The notes under the pieces are model-generated. The model was not told where the DNA came from. It did no database searches and saw only the letters and a list, made by a program, of their open reading frames with translations. 64,000 nt of DNA, taken from the NCBI GenBank assembly GCA_038373865.1, contig JAXGGA010003077.1, positions 1-64,000 on the forward strand, read 5' to 3'. A program made the position numbers and the translations under genes. The first letter of the stretch is position 1, and every line of letters begins with the position of its first letter. This stretch comes from Uloborus plumipes (taxonomy: Eukaryota > Arthropoda > Arachnida > Araneae > Uloboridae). Positions 48,966 through 59,635 of this stretch are shown here, one piece after another.

Positions 48966-49376
48966 TGTTTAGTTCTTGACAGAAATTCTTGTTTATTTTG
49001 TCTTCATGTAAATTCCGACTAATATTGCTCATTTCACACTCATTTATTCACTTTACAATTTGCTAATGTTAAAATAGAAGATAAATACTGAATCTGCGTA
49101 AAACTCAAGATATATACAATTTTTTTTAAATATAAAAAGAACTTCGTTCGAACCATCAAAGTTCACTAGAAGTTTTATAATTAAAGTATAAAGAATAACA
49201 AAACCGACTCTTCGTAATATACTCGTATTTTTGTTTGCTAGCGGTATAAGTATGATTTTTCTTTTCCATTCAGTTTTGACGAAAATACTAATATTGCTCC
49301 CTTTTTTTATACTTTAAATTTTACAATTTGTTAGCGTTAAATTATGCAACATATTGTATTTTCTGCCTTCATATAA

Positions 49377-49877
49377 CTCAAGACGGTGGTTAAAATGGTA
49401 GCTAATCGTTTGAGGGACCGATTTTTAGAAGATGCCTTTGAAGTTTTCTATACTGAATTTTCAAACCTCGACTTCGATGTGCAGATTTCTGGTTTTCATA
49501 CCAGCTGTGTTCCACATTTCAGGGCTATAAATTCATTAGTCTGTAAATCACAATGTGACAGGATAACATACAGATATATTAATAGTGGAATACATTGTGT
49601 AACACAATGTTTTCAGCAATAAATGTGTGAATTTAGGGTATCAAGTCCCGTCTACGAAACAGCAAGTCAGTGTGGAGAAAATTACAACGTTAAGAGGGCA
49701 CAAATAAGCAGGGATACTGCAGACACGTGTTTCGGCGTTACAGGGAGCGCCTTTTTCAATGCAAAAAATTTTGAGCTTATGGATGCACAGACATCCGAAA
49801 AAAGAAAGTCACTGATTTACGAGTATACCAGGTGCCTTTTACTACTCAGCTACTTTTTAGAGGAAAGCACAGTATGA
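49377..49877 (+). pseudogene. Unrecognised coding remnant with one in-frame stop
   Basis: One reading frame stays open from 49377 to 49877 except for a single TAA at 49620-49622, giving 78 plus 84 codons back to back. The first ATG with a good context is at 49395 (AAAATGG). The region is richer in G and C than its flanks and encodes a balanced, cysteine-containing sequence (C-V-P-H-F-R-A-I-N-S, C-K-S-Q-C-D-R-I-T-Y, C-V-T-Q-C-F-Q-Q, then C-E-F-R-V, S-Q-C-G-E-N-Y and T-C-F-G-V). Two adjacent open stretches of this length in one frame are unlikely by chance in AT-rich DNA. No family is recognised. It may be a pseudogene, two exons whose splice sites I cannot place, or a transposon fragment. Confidence 0.45.
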
Positions 49878-50210
49878 GTTCAATCACAACTAGATGTTAA
49901 AAAACAATATCAAAGTAATTATAAAACTTTAATATTTAATCAGTATAAAAAATCTGAGTAAAACTATTAAATTGAAACATATTACTTTCAAGCACTGATG
50001 TGTAAAAATAAAGAAAGAAAGCTGAATAAACTAATTAATTTACAATTAAAGTGGAAAAGTAAAAAATAATGAATAAAATAATAAGAAAAAGACAAACATA
50101 TTCAAAATTTTACGAAATTATCATTGATCGTAAAATTTTTCAGAAGAAATGTTCTAAATAGTCTTCTGGCATAACGATAGAGAAAAAATCTTTCATTAAT
50201 AAAAATATTT

Positions 50211-50408
50211 CTAAATTACCAAGTCTACAAAAGCGAGATGTTGTTCACGCTTTGGGAAAGTAATTCATCATTTGACTAACTTGAAGTAGTATTTATGCAT
50301 GGAAGCAGGCCAATTCTCTTTCATGCCTTTCAACAATATAGGACGACTCCAGGATGCCCCACTGACTTCTTTAAGATTATTAATATTTTTTGTGTATATG
50401 TTCTGAGT
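50211..50408 (-). pseudogene. Unrecognised coding remnant, minus strand
   Basis: A 46-codon open piece (50408 down to 50271) includes S-G-A-S-W-S-R-P-I-L-L-K-G-M-K-E-N-W-P-A and ends K-Y-Y-F-K-L-V-K. After two consecutive stops (TGA TGA) the same frame continues I-T-F-P-K-R-E-Q-H-L-A-F-V-D-L-V-I to a TAG. Tryptophan, proline and basic residues are far more frequent than random AT-rich DNA gives, so this is probably an old transposon or gene fragment. The family is not recognised. Confidence 0.4.
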
Positions 50409-50419
50409 TTAACTTATTA

Positions 50420-51415
50420 TTTGGTTCTTATGGAAAGATCGCACTTGCTAAGCGACTAAAATCTGAGTTTAGCATTTTGATTTTTCTTTTTAAGATGAAA
50501 TGTGGTTTTTGATAGAACGTAACTTTATTAAAAAGAAATATGTTCATTAATCAGTTTTGGGAGACAAGTGGTTAATTACCGCACACTACTTGAGTATTCT
50601 CGATTATGAGCTTTTAAAATTGTTTCTTCTTTCTTTTTCTTTCTCTCTATTGGTGTAGTACTAATAGAAAGAGCTATTCGAACAAAACGTAGATTTAACG
50701 ATTGAAATTGAAATTCAAAAATAAAATGTTTCTAATAGACATATTACGTGATAAAAATATGCTTTTAACTTTTGGGGATTTTTTTTATCAGTTTTTTACA
50801 AAAAAAGTTAGTTATTAGTGTTAGCCCTAATAAAAAAAACCGCTCAACAAGCACAGTCGAAACCGTCAATGGATTTAAGACCAAAATCCTTTTTTTTTTC
50901 TATGTGAGCAGCTTTCAATGCAGACTCCCTTCAAAGAAAAGGGCGAGGGAATATTTAACCCATTTTTGTTAAACCGTGAAAAATATAGATTTTAAACACA
51001 GTTTGCCAAATTTAATATTTTACTTAAGTAACGACAATCATTACAATGGAAAACAAATTACGTTGTAAATTTCCTCGTACTCAATCGTTTTATTGTGAAT
51101 AAGAAAACAAATTTAAAGAAAAATATAAACGTAGCTACTCAGCACAATTAACGCTATTGTTTTACCATACTCCACCTTCAAAATGGGGGGGGGGGACATA
51201 AAAATATCTTAAATAAATACGTTACGTCAAAAAGGAAAGCATGATATATCGTAAAACAGCTCTAACTACCCATATAACTGAAAAATTAAATAGTGTAATC
51301 AAATCGTCTTTTGTATGCATATTTGCATTTCAACTATCTGAAGTGTATAAAAATGCTACACATTTAGGGAAACGCTTGCCTCAAAATTTATTAACAAATT
51401 ACCTCGAAATAAATC
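50420..51415. other. AT-rich stretch without features
   Basis: No supported gene. A G-run lies at 51186-51195. Confidence 0.3.
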
Positions 51416-51418
51416 AGT

Positions 51419-51461
51419 GGGAGTGACCAACGTTCTACGGGAGTGACCTACGTTCTACGGT
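51419..51461 (+). repeat. Two-copy tandem duplication of about 20 bp
   Basis: GGGAGTGACCAACGTTCTAC is followed directly by GGGAGTGACCTACGTTCTAC, one difference. It lies just outside the truncated end of the next repeat copy. Confidence 0.6.
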
Positions 51462-51477
51462 AGCTCTGCGATACAGT

Positions 51478-53166
51478 TAACGAATAAATAAAGTTTTGTC
51501 ACACCTTTTAAAGAGTAACTGTTACAGCTCCTTCGTAGAAAAATCCTCCATCGTTTTCAAAAAAAAAAAATAATAATAATAATTAAAAATAAATAAATAA
51601 ATAAAAGTACAAAGATCATCAAAACACATTTTATCAAAGAAAGAAAAAAAAAAGAAAAAGAAAAAAAATCGTCCGTTAATAAAATGTCCGGAATTTCACT
51701 TTTAATCCGTTGCCAGTTGTTAAATATAAATAAAGAATAAAATGTTCTCGTGAATGAAAAATTTGTTACAAAAAAAAATCGTCTGCAAAAAAAAAATAAT
51801 AAATAATAATAATAATAAATAAAATAAAACAAATGAATAAATAAACAAAAAATCGTCTGTACGTTCAGTCTTTTTTTTTTCTGAGCCTGCATTTCTGCCA
51901 TGTTCACGGAGTCGGAGTCGGAATCAGAGTCCTCACAGAAGATTACTTAGAAAAATACTTTACAAACATTATTTATCAAAATTATTTTCTTACAAAGTTA
52001 GTTTGAAGGAAATCCGACTTTAAGTTCAGGATCAACATACAACTTAAATTCCCCGTAGACGCTAATGTAATTTTTATTTTCTGAACGGTTCACTATTGAA
52101 CGAAAAATGGTTTGAATCAAAAAGCGAAATATGGGAATGTATGGGAAAGTCTCTCCGAGATCTTTCAAACAAAAAAAAGTTTATTCCATTCGGACGGTTC
52201 ACTCAAAAGTTATTAGATGGGGAAAGGTTGCTTAAAAGGTTCAATGTTGAACAAAAAATTGTTCAAATCGGAAATGTAGATACGGGAATGAAGTATTCTT
52301 GATGAGATATTTCGAACGAAAAAAAAGTTTGTTCAAATCGGATTGTTCACTCAAAAGTTAGCATCGCGGGATAGGTTGTTTGAACGGTTCAAAGTTGAAC
52401 CAAAAATTGTTCAAATCGAAAAATCACTTATGGGAATGAGCTGTACTCGCCGAGATCTTTCGAACAAAAAAAAGTTTATTCAATTCGGACGGTTCACTCA
52501 AAAGTTGTTAGGTGGGGAAAGGTTGCCTGAACGGTTCAATGTTGAACCAAAGTGTTCAAATTGAAAATTTAAATACGGTAATAAAGTATCCTTGCCGAGA
52601 TGCTTCGAACAAAAAAAAGTTTGTTTAAATCGGACTGTTCATTCAAAAGTTATTAGGGGTGACAGCTTGTTTGAACGGTTCAATGTTGAACGAAACATTG
52701 TTCAAATCGAAAATGTAGATACGGGAATGAAGTATCCTTGAAAAGATCTTTCGAACAAAAAAAAGTTTGTTCAAATCTGACTGTTCATTCAAAAGTTAGC
52801 ATCGCGGGACAGGTTGTATGAACGGTTCAAAGTTGAACCAAAAATTGTTCAAATCGAAAAATCAGATATGGGAATGAGCTGTACTCGCCGAGATCTTTCC
52901 AACAAAAAAAAGTTTGTCCAAATCGGAATGTTCATTCAAAAGTTATTAGGGGAGGACAGACAGACCGACAGACGGACAGACCGACCGACGCACAAATTCC
53001 CCATCTCAATACCCTACTTTCAAATTTTTAATTTTTCGATAATCATTTTACCTTTTTATTTTTTTAACTTGGTGATATTTTTTGGACTTGGCGATATTTT
53101 TAGATGCATTAAGCTACTTTTAATACTTTTTTCGTCTTTCTTTTATTTTTAACGGGAAAGTAGGCT
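51478..53166 (-). mobile_element. 147-bp-array element, copy B
   Basis: This copy runs opposite to copy A. It ends with ACGGGAAAGTAGGCT at 53152-53166, the conserved inverted repeat. At the other end it is truncated at about 51478, within the tail, so the second inverted repeat is absent. It contains the tail, the GGAGTCGGAGTCGG run near 51910, six array units, and the GACAGACCGACAG microsatellite at 52955-52990. Confidence 0.75.
52178..52954 (+). repeat. Tandem array in copy B, period about 147 bp
   Basis: The landmark AAGTTT(G/A)TTC starts at 52178, 52325, 52472, 52617, 52763 and 52910, spacings of 147, 147, 145, 146 and 147. Because 147 is a multiple of three, one frame stays open over successive units and repeats sequences such as R-F-K-V-E-P-K-I-V-Q-I-E-K; this is a consequence of the period rather than evidence of a protein. 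Confidence 0.9.
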
Positions 53167-53424
53167 AAAAAACAAACAATACTTAAATAACTTACTTCCA
53201 GCATCTATGGTCTGGTTTTAATAATGCATACAAATGTTAATGTTCGAGACTCGTCGCACCAATATTTTCTTAACACATTTTTATACAACGATATCAAACA
53301 CATAAATTTCTGATAAGACAAATTTTAGTAGCTATACTATTCTGTACCGTAAAACGTGATACAAGCACAAGATTGAAATACCTACCTAAACAATTACAAA
53401 CAAACTTAAATGAGCTATTCTCTA
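53167..53424. other. Short unique stretch between copy B and the palindrome
   Basis: Nothing is recognised. Confidence 0.3.
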
Positions 53425-53425
53425 A

Positions 53426-56388
53426 AGAGCGATTCCATACCAAATCACCGAATGGGGGTCGCACGACCGACTCGGATTTTTTTTTAATTTGGTACACAGA
53501 TTGATGGTATAGAGGTATGAAAAAGCCCAAAAGGAAAGTTACCTGCTCCACTTATTTTCTGAGATACATGCCCTCAAAGTTAGTCCGCCACGTCAAAATA
53601 CTAAAAAAGTGATGTTATGTAATCATTTTTTATAAAAAATCGTACTCATGCAAAATAAAAGTGTTAGATATCTATGGAAACTAGTTACTCCAGGCATTCT
53701 GAAAAAAAAACTAGAATGTTCATAATGAAAATTGCCAAGGTACAGGGCTCTTTGAAGTTGTCACCACAAAAACTTGATTTTGCAGATTTTGCTAAAATTC
53801 AGGCATTTATTACAAAAAAAGGCAAACAAAACCAAAGGTTTTCTCACTTTCTGGTAGTGTACAGGTCCTCCCTGTAAATTGCTACGCAATAAATTTTTTG
53901 GGTTTCTCACTCCTTCTTGGAAATATTTTAGCTTAAAAATAAGCCATAAGGCAAAAAATGCGTTTTTGGCCATCTTGGCAGCCATTTTTCTCATAAAGGG
54001 GGAGCAGTAGAAACTTTAATTTTTTTTTAAAACAAGCCACTGATATGTTAGCTATCCATAGGAAAAGAGTTTACTTTTGGTTATTTCTCCCATTAAGAGA
54101 TATCCTGCTGACAGTATATGCATGTTTTTCGCGACGACCATATGCTTTTGTTTCCCCTCTCATGGACTTAAAATTAATTAAACCAAAAAATAATGATATA
54201 TTTATTAATAGCTGTATTATCTACCCAATATGTCATGAAATTTAATTTATTAAATCATTGAACAATAAATTAGATAATTGATGAAAACAAGAAAAAGTAT
54301 TTCTCTGATGCCTGGGCATTATGCATTCATAATTATAAAGCACTAAATACTTTCTTGAGAAATTAATTAACATAAATGAGCTCTAAATAGTTATATTATG
54401 AGCAATACCCAATCTTGTGATTGGGATAGTCCTGTTTTTAATTGAAGAATTTCTTGAATATCACATGAATATCAGGAAAATAAATGAGGTCTTTTCGTTT
54501 GATGTAGGATACTTTATGACAAATTTCATTTGATGGGCTACTAACTGAGCATGGTGATAAAGAGCTATTAATTTCAGCATCGAATTCCATTTTACCTTAT
54601 TAACAGTTAAATATTTATAAAATAATTAAATAAATAATTTAATATAAAGCCATGCTTGAAGAATTAAAATTAGTGCAACTAATTTATTCCCATACTGATC
54701 TTTACAAAACTGTTATGTGTTGAGCACTGATAAGAACTGACAAGAATAAGTTTACTCACTAAAATACTATTTCACAAATACTATAAAGCGTACATTCTAT
54801 TTTCTACAAAATAATACTGCAACAAAGAACAAGGGTATAAAGGGGTAGGTACTAAAGAATTTCTTGAAAAATCAATTAAAATAAAGGAGCTTCGAATATT
54901 TATCTCATAGGCAATACCCAATCTTGTGATTGGATGTTTCTGATTGATGGCTATAAACAGGAGGATACCCTTGTTCTTTGTTGCAGTATTATTTTGTAGA
55001 AAATAGAATGTACGCTTTATAGTATTTGTGAAATAGTATTTTAGTGAGTAAACTTATTCTTGTCAGTTCTTATCAGTGCTCAACACATAACAGTTTTGTA
55101 AAGATCAGTATGGGAATAAATTAGTTGCACTAATTTTAATTCTTCAAGCATGGCTTTATATTAAATTATTTATTTAATTATTTTATAAATATTTAACTGT
55201 TAATAAGGTAAAATGGAATTCGATGCTGAAATTAATAGCTCTTTATCACCATGCTCAGTTAGTAGCCCATCAAATGAAATTTGTCATAAAATATCCTACA
55301 TCAAACGAAAAGACCTCATTTATTTTCCTGATATTCATGTGATATTCAAGAAATTCTTCAATTAAAAACAGGAGTATCCCAATCACAAGATTGGGTATTG
55401 CTTATAATATAAATATTTAGAGCTCATTTATGTTAATTAATTTCTCAAGAAAGTATTTAGTGCTTTATAATTATGAATGCATAATGCTCAGGCATCAGAG
55501 AAATACTTTTCTTGTTTTCATCAATTATCTAATTTATTGTTCAATGATTTAATAAATTAAATTTCATGACATATTGAGTAGATAATACAGCTAATAATAA
55601 ATATATAATTATGTTTTGGTTTAATTAATTTTAAGTCCATGAGAGGGGGAACAAAAGCATATGGTCGTGGCGAAAAACATGCATATACTGTCAGCAGGAT
55701 ATCTCTTAATGGGAGAAATAACCAAAAGTAAACTCTTTTCCTGTGAATAGCTAACATATCAGTGGCTTGTTTTAAAAAAAAATTAAAGTTTCTACTGCTC
55801 CCCCTTTATGAGAAAAATGGCTGCCAAGATGGCCAAAAACGCATTTTTTGCCTTATGGCTTATTTTTAAGCTAAAATATTTCCAAGAAGGAGTGAGAAAC
55901 CCAAAAAATTTATTGCGTAGCAATTTACAGGGAGGACCTGTACACTACCAGAAAGTGAGAAAACCTTTGGTTTTGTTTGCCTTTTTTTTTGTAATAAATG
56001 CCTGGATTTTACCAAAATCTGCAAAATCAAGTTTTTGTGGTGACAACTTCAAAGAGCCCTGTACCTTGGCAATTTTCATTATGAACGTTCTGGTATTTTT
56101 TTTCAAAATGCCTGGAGTAACTAGTTTCCATAGATATCTAACACTTTTATTTTGCATGACTACGATTTTTTATAAAAAATGATTAAATAACATCACTTTT
56201 TTAGTATTTTGACGTGGCGGACAAACTTTGAGGGCATGTATCTCAGAAAATAAGTGGAGCAGGTAACCTTCCTTTTGGGCTTTTTCATACCTCTATACCA
56301 TCAATCTGTGTACCAAATTAAAAAAAAATCCGAGCCGGTCGTGCGACCAACTTTTTTTTTTTTCGGTGATTTGGTATGGAATCGCTCT
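53426..56388. mobile_element. 2.96-kb near-perfect palindrome
   Basis: The left arm (53426-54838, 1413 bases) and right arm (54965-56388, 1424 bases) are inverted copies around a 126-base centre. The arms begin AGAGCGATTCCATACCAAAT and are mirrored at the far end. Over 66 codons sampled in both arms (54045-54245 and 55557-55757) seven residues differ, implying about 96 percent identity. All open frames appear twice, once per arm, and lack recognisable domains. The centre carries a third, direct copy of part of the left arm (GGCAATACCCAATCTTGTGA). The shape fits a DNA transposon with very long terminal inverted repeats that has lost its middle, or a foldback element. No convincing target duplication is seen. 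Confidence 0.9.
54839..54964. other. Centre (loop) of the palindrome
   Basis: These 126 bases are not self-complementary. About 80 of them (54856-54938) repeat 54345-54423 in direct orientation, ending in CAATACCCAATCTTGTGATT, so a second rearrangement took place at the symmetry axis. Confidence 0.75.
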
Positions 56389-56546
56389 AATATAATATGT
56401 CTTTAAATTTACATATAAATATTAGTTTTACTATACTCTCAACATCCTTAAATTCTGAACAATTGTTCCCTCACAATATCAAGCAACTGTAATTTCTGAA
56501 AAATAAATTAAAATAATTATGCCGTCACGTATCGAGAAAAGTTTAA

Positions 56547-56753
56547 CCCTACACTGCATAGCGTTGCCAATTGGATACATGGACTATTTCTCCTTTTGAC
56601 CAAGCATAGGGCAACTCAAGCATAAAAAAGCAAGTCTTAGATATCTTTAATCCTCAAAATTAAATATTTAAAAATGTTTTCCAATGTTTTCTTATTACAT
56701 TGAAAAAAGGAAATATAGTTGTTTCAGAAAACAAAAAAGCATACAGTGTAGGG
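56547..56753. mobile_element. piggyBac-like MITE, 207 bp
   Basis: TTAA at 56543-56546 and 56754-56757 flanks ends CCCTACACTG and CAGTGTAGGG, a perfect 14-base inverted match including TTAA. A CCCT end beside a TTAA target is diagnostic of piggyBac-type transposition. The inside is AT-rich and non-coding. Confidence 0.85.
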
Positions 56754-56757
56754 TTAA

Positions 56758-57560
56758 GCAACTTTATAAGACTAAATAAATCATGAATTATTAATTTTTT
56801 TCCAACCGCATTTGCGATGAATAACAGAACGAAAACTTACTTTATTTCAAAAAATGGCTCAGTACTTGCAAGGACACCTTTTAAGCTTCCTTTTGGTTCA
56901 GGGCTTACTGAATGAAGATGACTGTTATGTGCTTTCGTGACAATTTTTACCTCAAACGATTTTATGCTGCCTTTTACATACGATGTGAACACTTTGTTTT
57001 TTGAAATTTTGTCATACACGCATAAGAGTATTGAATTTCCGTTCAATACTAAGCGGAATTTGTGTGTTTATGCAGGACAGCAAATCCCATAATTTGCAAC
57101 AGAAAATTGTAATTCATGAGAATTTAACTATTTGAAAGATTTTTTGCAGACAAAAATTCTTTCTGTTTGTACTGGCAGTTCATTAGATATATTTATATCC
57201 CAATAAAAATATTATATATACAACTTCTGTAGACTTAAAGAGATAAAAAAAAAAACTTCGAAATTCAAACAATAACAAGAGTAAAAATAATGAGAAAAAT
57301 AACGCGTAAGAGTCATAAATATCTATATTTTATCTATCATTATAATTGATATAATTTTAAAACTTTTAAAATAAAATAACTATAAATCTCCTCTTCTCTT
57401 CATAACTGTTCTTCAAAGCAAACTCCACCACCAGTATCAAATATTTTATACAATTTAAAAATATTTATGTTCATGCATTTCTGTATGATAAATGTAATCT
57501 GACATTTTACTTTTTCGTATTAAATAATCTCACTTGATGGGCGTAAATTAACATCGTTTT

Positions 57561-57562
<2 letters not shown>
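56758..57562. other. AT-rich stretch without features
   Basis: A 69-codon minus-strand frame at 56837-57046 has no motif. Nothing else is supported. Confidence 0.3.

Positions 57563-57633
<71 letters not shown>
57563..57633 (+). repeat. (AC)n microsatellite, 71 bp
   Basis: This is an uninterrupted AC dinucleotide run, long enough to be highly variable in length between individuals. Confidence 0.97.
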
Positions 57634-57635
<2 letters not shown>

Positions 57636-57639
57636 TCAT

Positions 57640-58455
57640 TCATTCCTTCGCTTATTTTTTTATTTATTTGGAAATGGAAACAACAATCTTATACACATAT
57701 AAAATTTAGCACGGCATTTAAACTATTTACCCCTGTCATTCACAAATTCATTTAGAGAATAAATGGCAGTTTTTTAGAACACAAGTAAAGAGCACGATTT
57801 TGAAACTTGAACGATTTCTCCAGTATAAAAGTTACAAATACTATAGTAATGTAGAAAGAATAATTTAAAACAACAGTGCAAGAAATATAGTGTTATAGTA
57901 TTTGATTTCGAGTGCAATGCAATGCGTCAAAAGTTTTTGAAAATATCTTTTTGTGTTTAAAAAATGGAGCAGTTCTGAAAAATGTACTTTACCATAAATC
58001 ATAAATGTTAAACTTCTCAAAAGAAACGTTGTGTAAAGTGAAAAATATCATACATAAAAAAGGGGAGGAGGAAAAAAAAACCTTCCTATTTTGCCAGCTA
58101 AACCTACTATTTGAATAATTTTTGTATATGCATTGCATATTTGCTGATTGCGCAATGCAACCAAAAGATGGAATAAATTGAAATATTTCCTCTCGAGTAA
58201 GTTGGTGTTTCAAATGTGGCGCATAATGGCGTATTTGGAACAGTTCCCGAAAATATTTTTTTAGAAAGGAAATAAACGTACAAACTTTCAAAGTACCGTA
58301 AATCAATTTTATGGTATAAAATAAGTATCTTTACACATTGATGGCCACCCCCTTCCTAGTTTTTGTTAAAAAAGACATTCCTATATTAAATAACACGTTC
58401 ATATGATCCAATTGTGATGCAACCGTGCTGTAATAAGACTCTGGATGATAACTAG
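57640..58455. other. AT-rich stretch without a supported gene
   Basis: A 105-codon minus-strand frame at 57989-58306 has a mixed composition but no recognised domain, no flanking splice sites of quality and several AT-rich homopolymers, so it is not called. Confidence 0.35.
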
Positions 58456-58461
58456 TGATGG

Positions 58462-58555
58462 TTCTAACGCAGTGAAATTGCGGATGTAACTCGTGTTAGT
58501 GCAGTACCAAAGTATCTCTGTAACGTTCATTACTCTGCGATTGCACTGCGTTAGC
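58462..58555. repeat. Imperfect hairpin with CTAACGCAGTG ends
   Basis: CTAACGCAGTGAAATTGCG on the left is mirrored by CGATTGCACTGCGTTAG on the right, with further partial pairing inward (TGTAAC and GTTAC). It is about 94 bases long and looks like a small MITE or a structured repeat. Confidence 0.5.
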
Positions 58556-58559
58556 AAGT

Positions 58560-59320
58560 GACATTAAAATCAAAAATTGCCTAAACCGCGTAAAAATCCG
58601 CAAGAGCTGTGTATGAACGTTCTAATGGAGCTCATAATGTCTCAAAACTTTTTCCATTTTTTGATCTACATTTGCACAAGAAACTATTATTTCAATAGTT
58701 AAACGATATTTTAAACCTTGCTGAAAGTATTTCTTTGATTCTTTAATCTTGCTGAGTAAGCATTTACAAAAAAAAAAAAAAAAAAGATGGGGGGGGTGTA
58801 CTACTGAAATAGCTTATTACACCGGAACGTATATCGATCATCTTTGTTAAAATAAACAAGCATTCCGACACCTCAATCGATTTAATTTTTAAATTAATTT
58901 TAGTTATTTATGTAAACAATTTATATAAAAAATATTTTATTCAATTCTTTCATAAATAAATAACTAAAAGCACGAAATCGTGTCTTACATCAGGAATAAA
59001 TAATAATTTACCTGGAACCGTGGTACGTAAGAAAGAGTGAACAATAAAACTACTATCTTCATCCGATCTTTAGAAAACTCGGAAGATAAAAATTCTAAAA
59101 GATAAATCCCCCTACTTCACACTATACTTACTTTTGTTTTATATAATTTTTAACAATAGCATAATCTGCAAGTATAACAACAATGGACAACACTGTTGAA
59201 AAAACCTTAATAAAGTTCACTAGACCTTAGTATTAATACGTTTCTAATTTTTCCGAAACGAAACAAAGAGTAATAGTTAATATTTGTGCAGAACGTTAAA
59301 GAGTACTTTACACAAACGAC
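58560..59320. other. AT-rich stretch without features
   Basis: This holds an A-run near 58769-58785 followed by a G-run. No gene is seen. Confidence 0.3.
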
Positions 59321-59327
59321 GTTTATA

Positions 59328-59604
59328 ACAAGAAGTTCTGTCAAGAACTAAACGAGCCTACTTTCCCGTACATCGACATCGGCATTCTAGCATCTGATCA
59401 TTATTCTCTTGATCATCTGAGACTAAACATTATGTCAAACATACCTTTTTAGCACTTAAAGCTGATTTCTAAAAGCAAAATATACCCCTCTCATCAGATG
59501 AAATAGAGACATAAAAAGTAAATAAATGAATAAATGAAGTTTTGTCGCACCTTTTAAAGAATGTAACTGTTACAGTTCTTCCGTAGAAAACTTCCTCAAT
59601 CGTT

Positions 59605-59635
<31 letters not shown>

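Noticed and set aside
52178..52954. A CRISPR array
   Set aside because: Units are contiguous 147-bp tandem repeats without short repeats and unique spacers, in a eukaryotic genome.
52096..53152. A repeat protein encoded by the 147-bp units
   Set aside because: The period is a multiple of three, so any open frame recurs automatically; stops and single-base length changes break it between units.
53674..56182. Several 60-124-codon genes in the palindrome
   Set aside because: They occur as mirrored pairs in both arms, have no recognised domain, and differ between arms without sign of protein constraint.
57989..58306. A 105-codon minus-strand gene
   Set aside because: No recognised domain and no supporting signals; open frames of this size occur by chance in 64 kb read on six frames.
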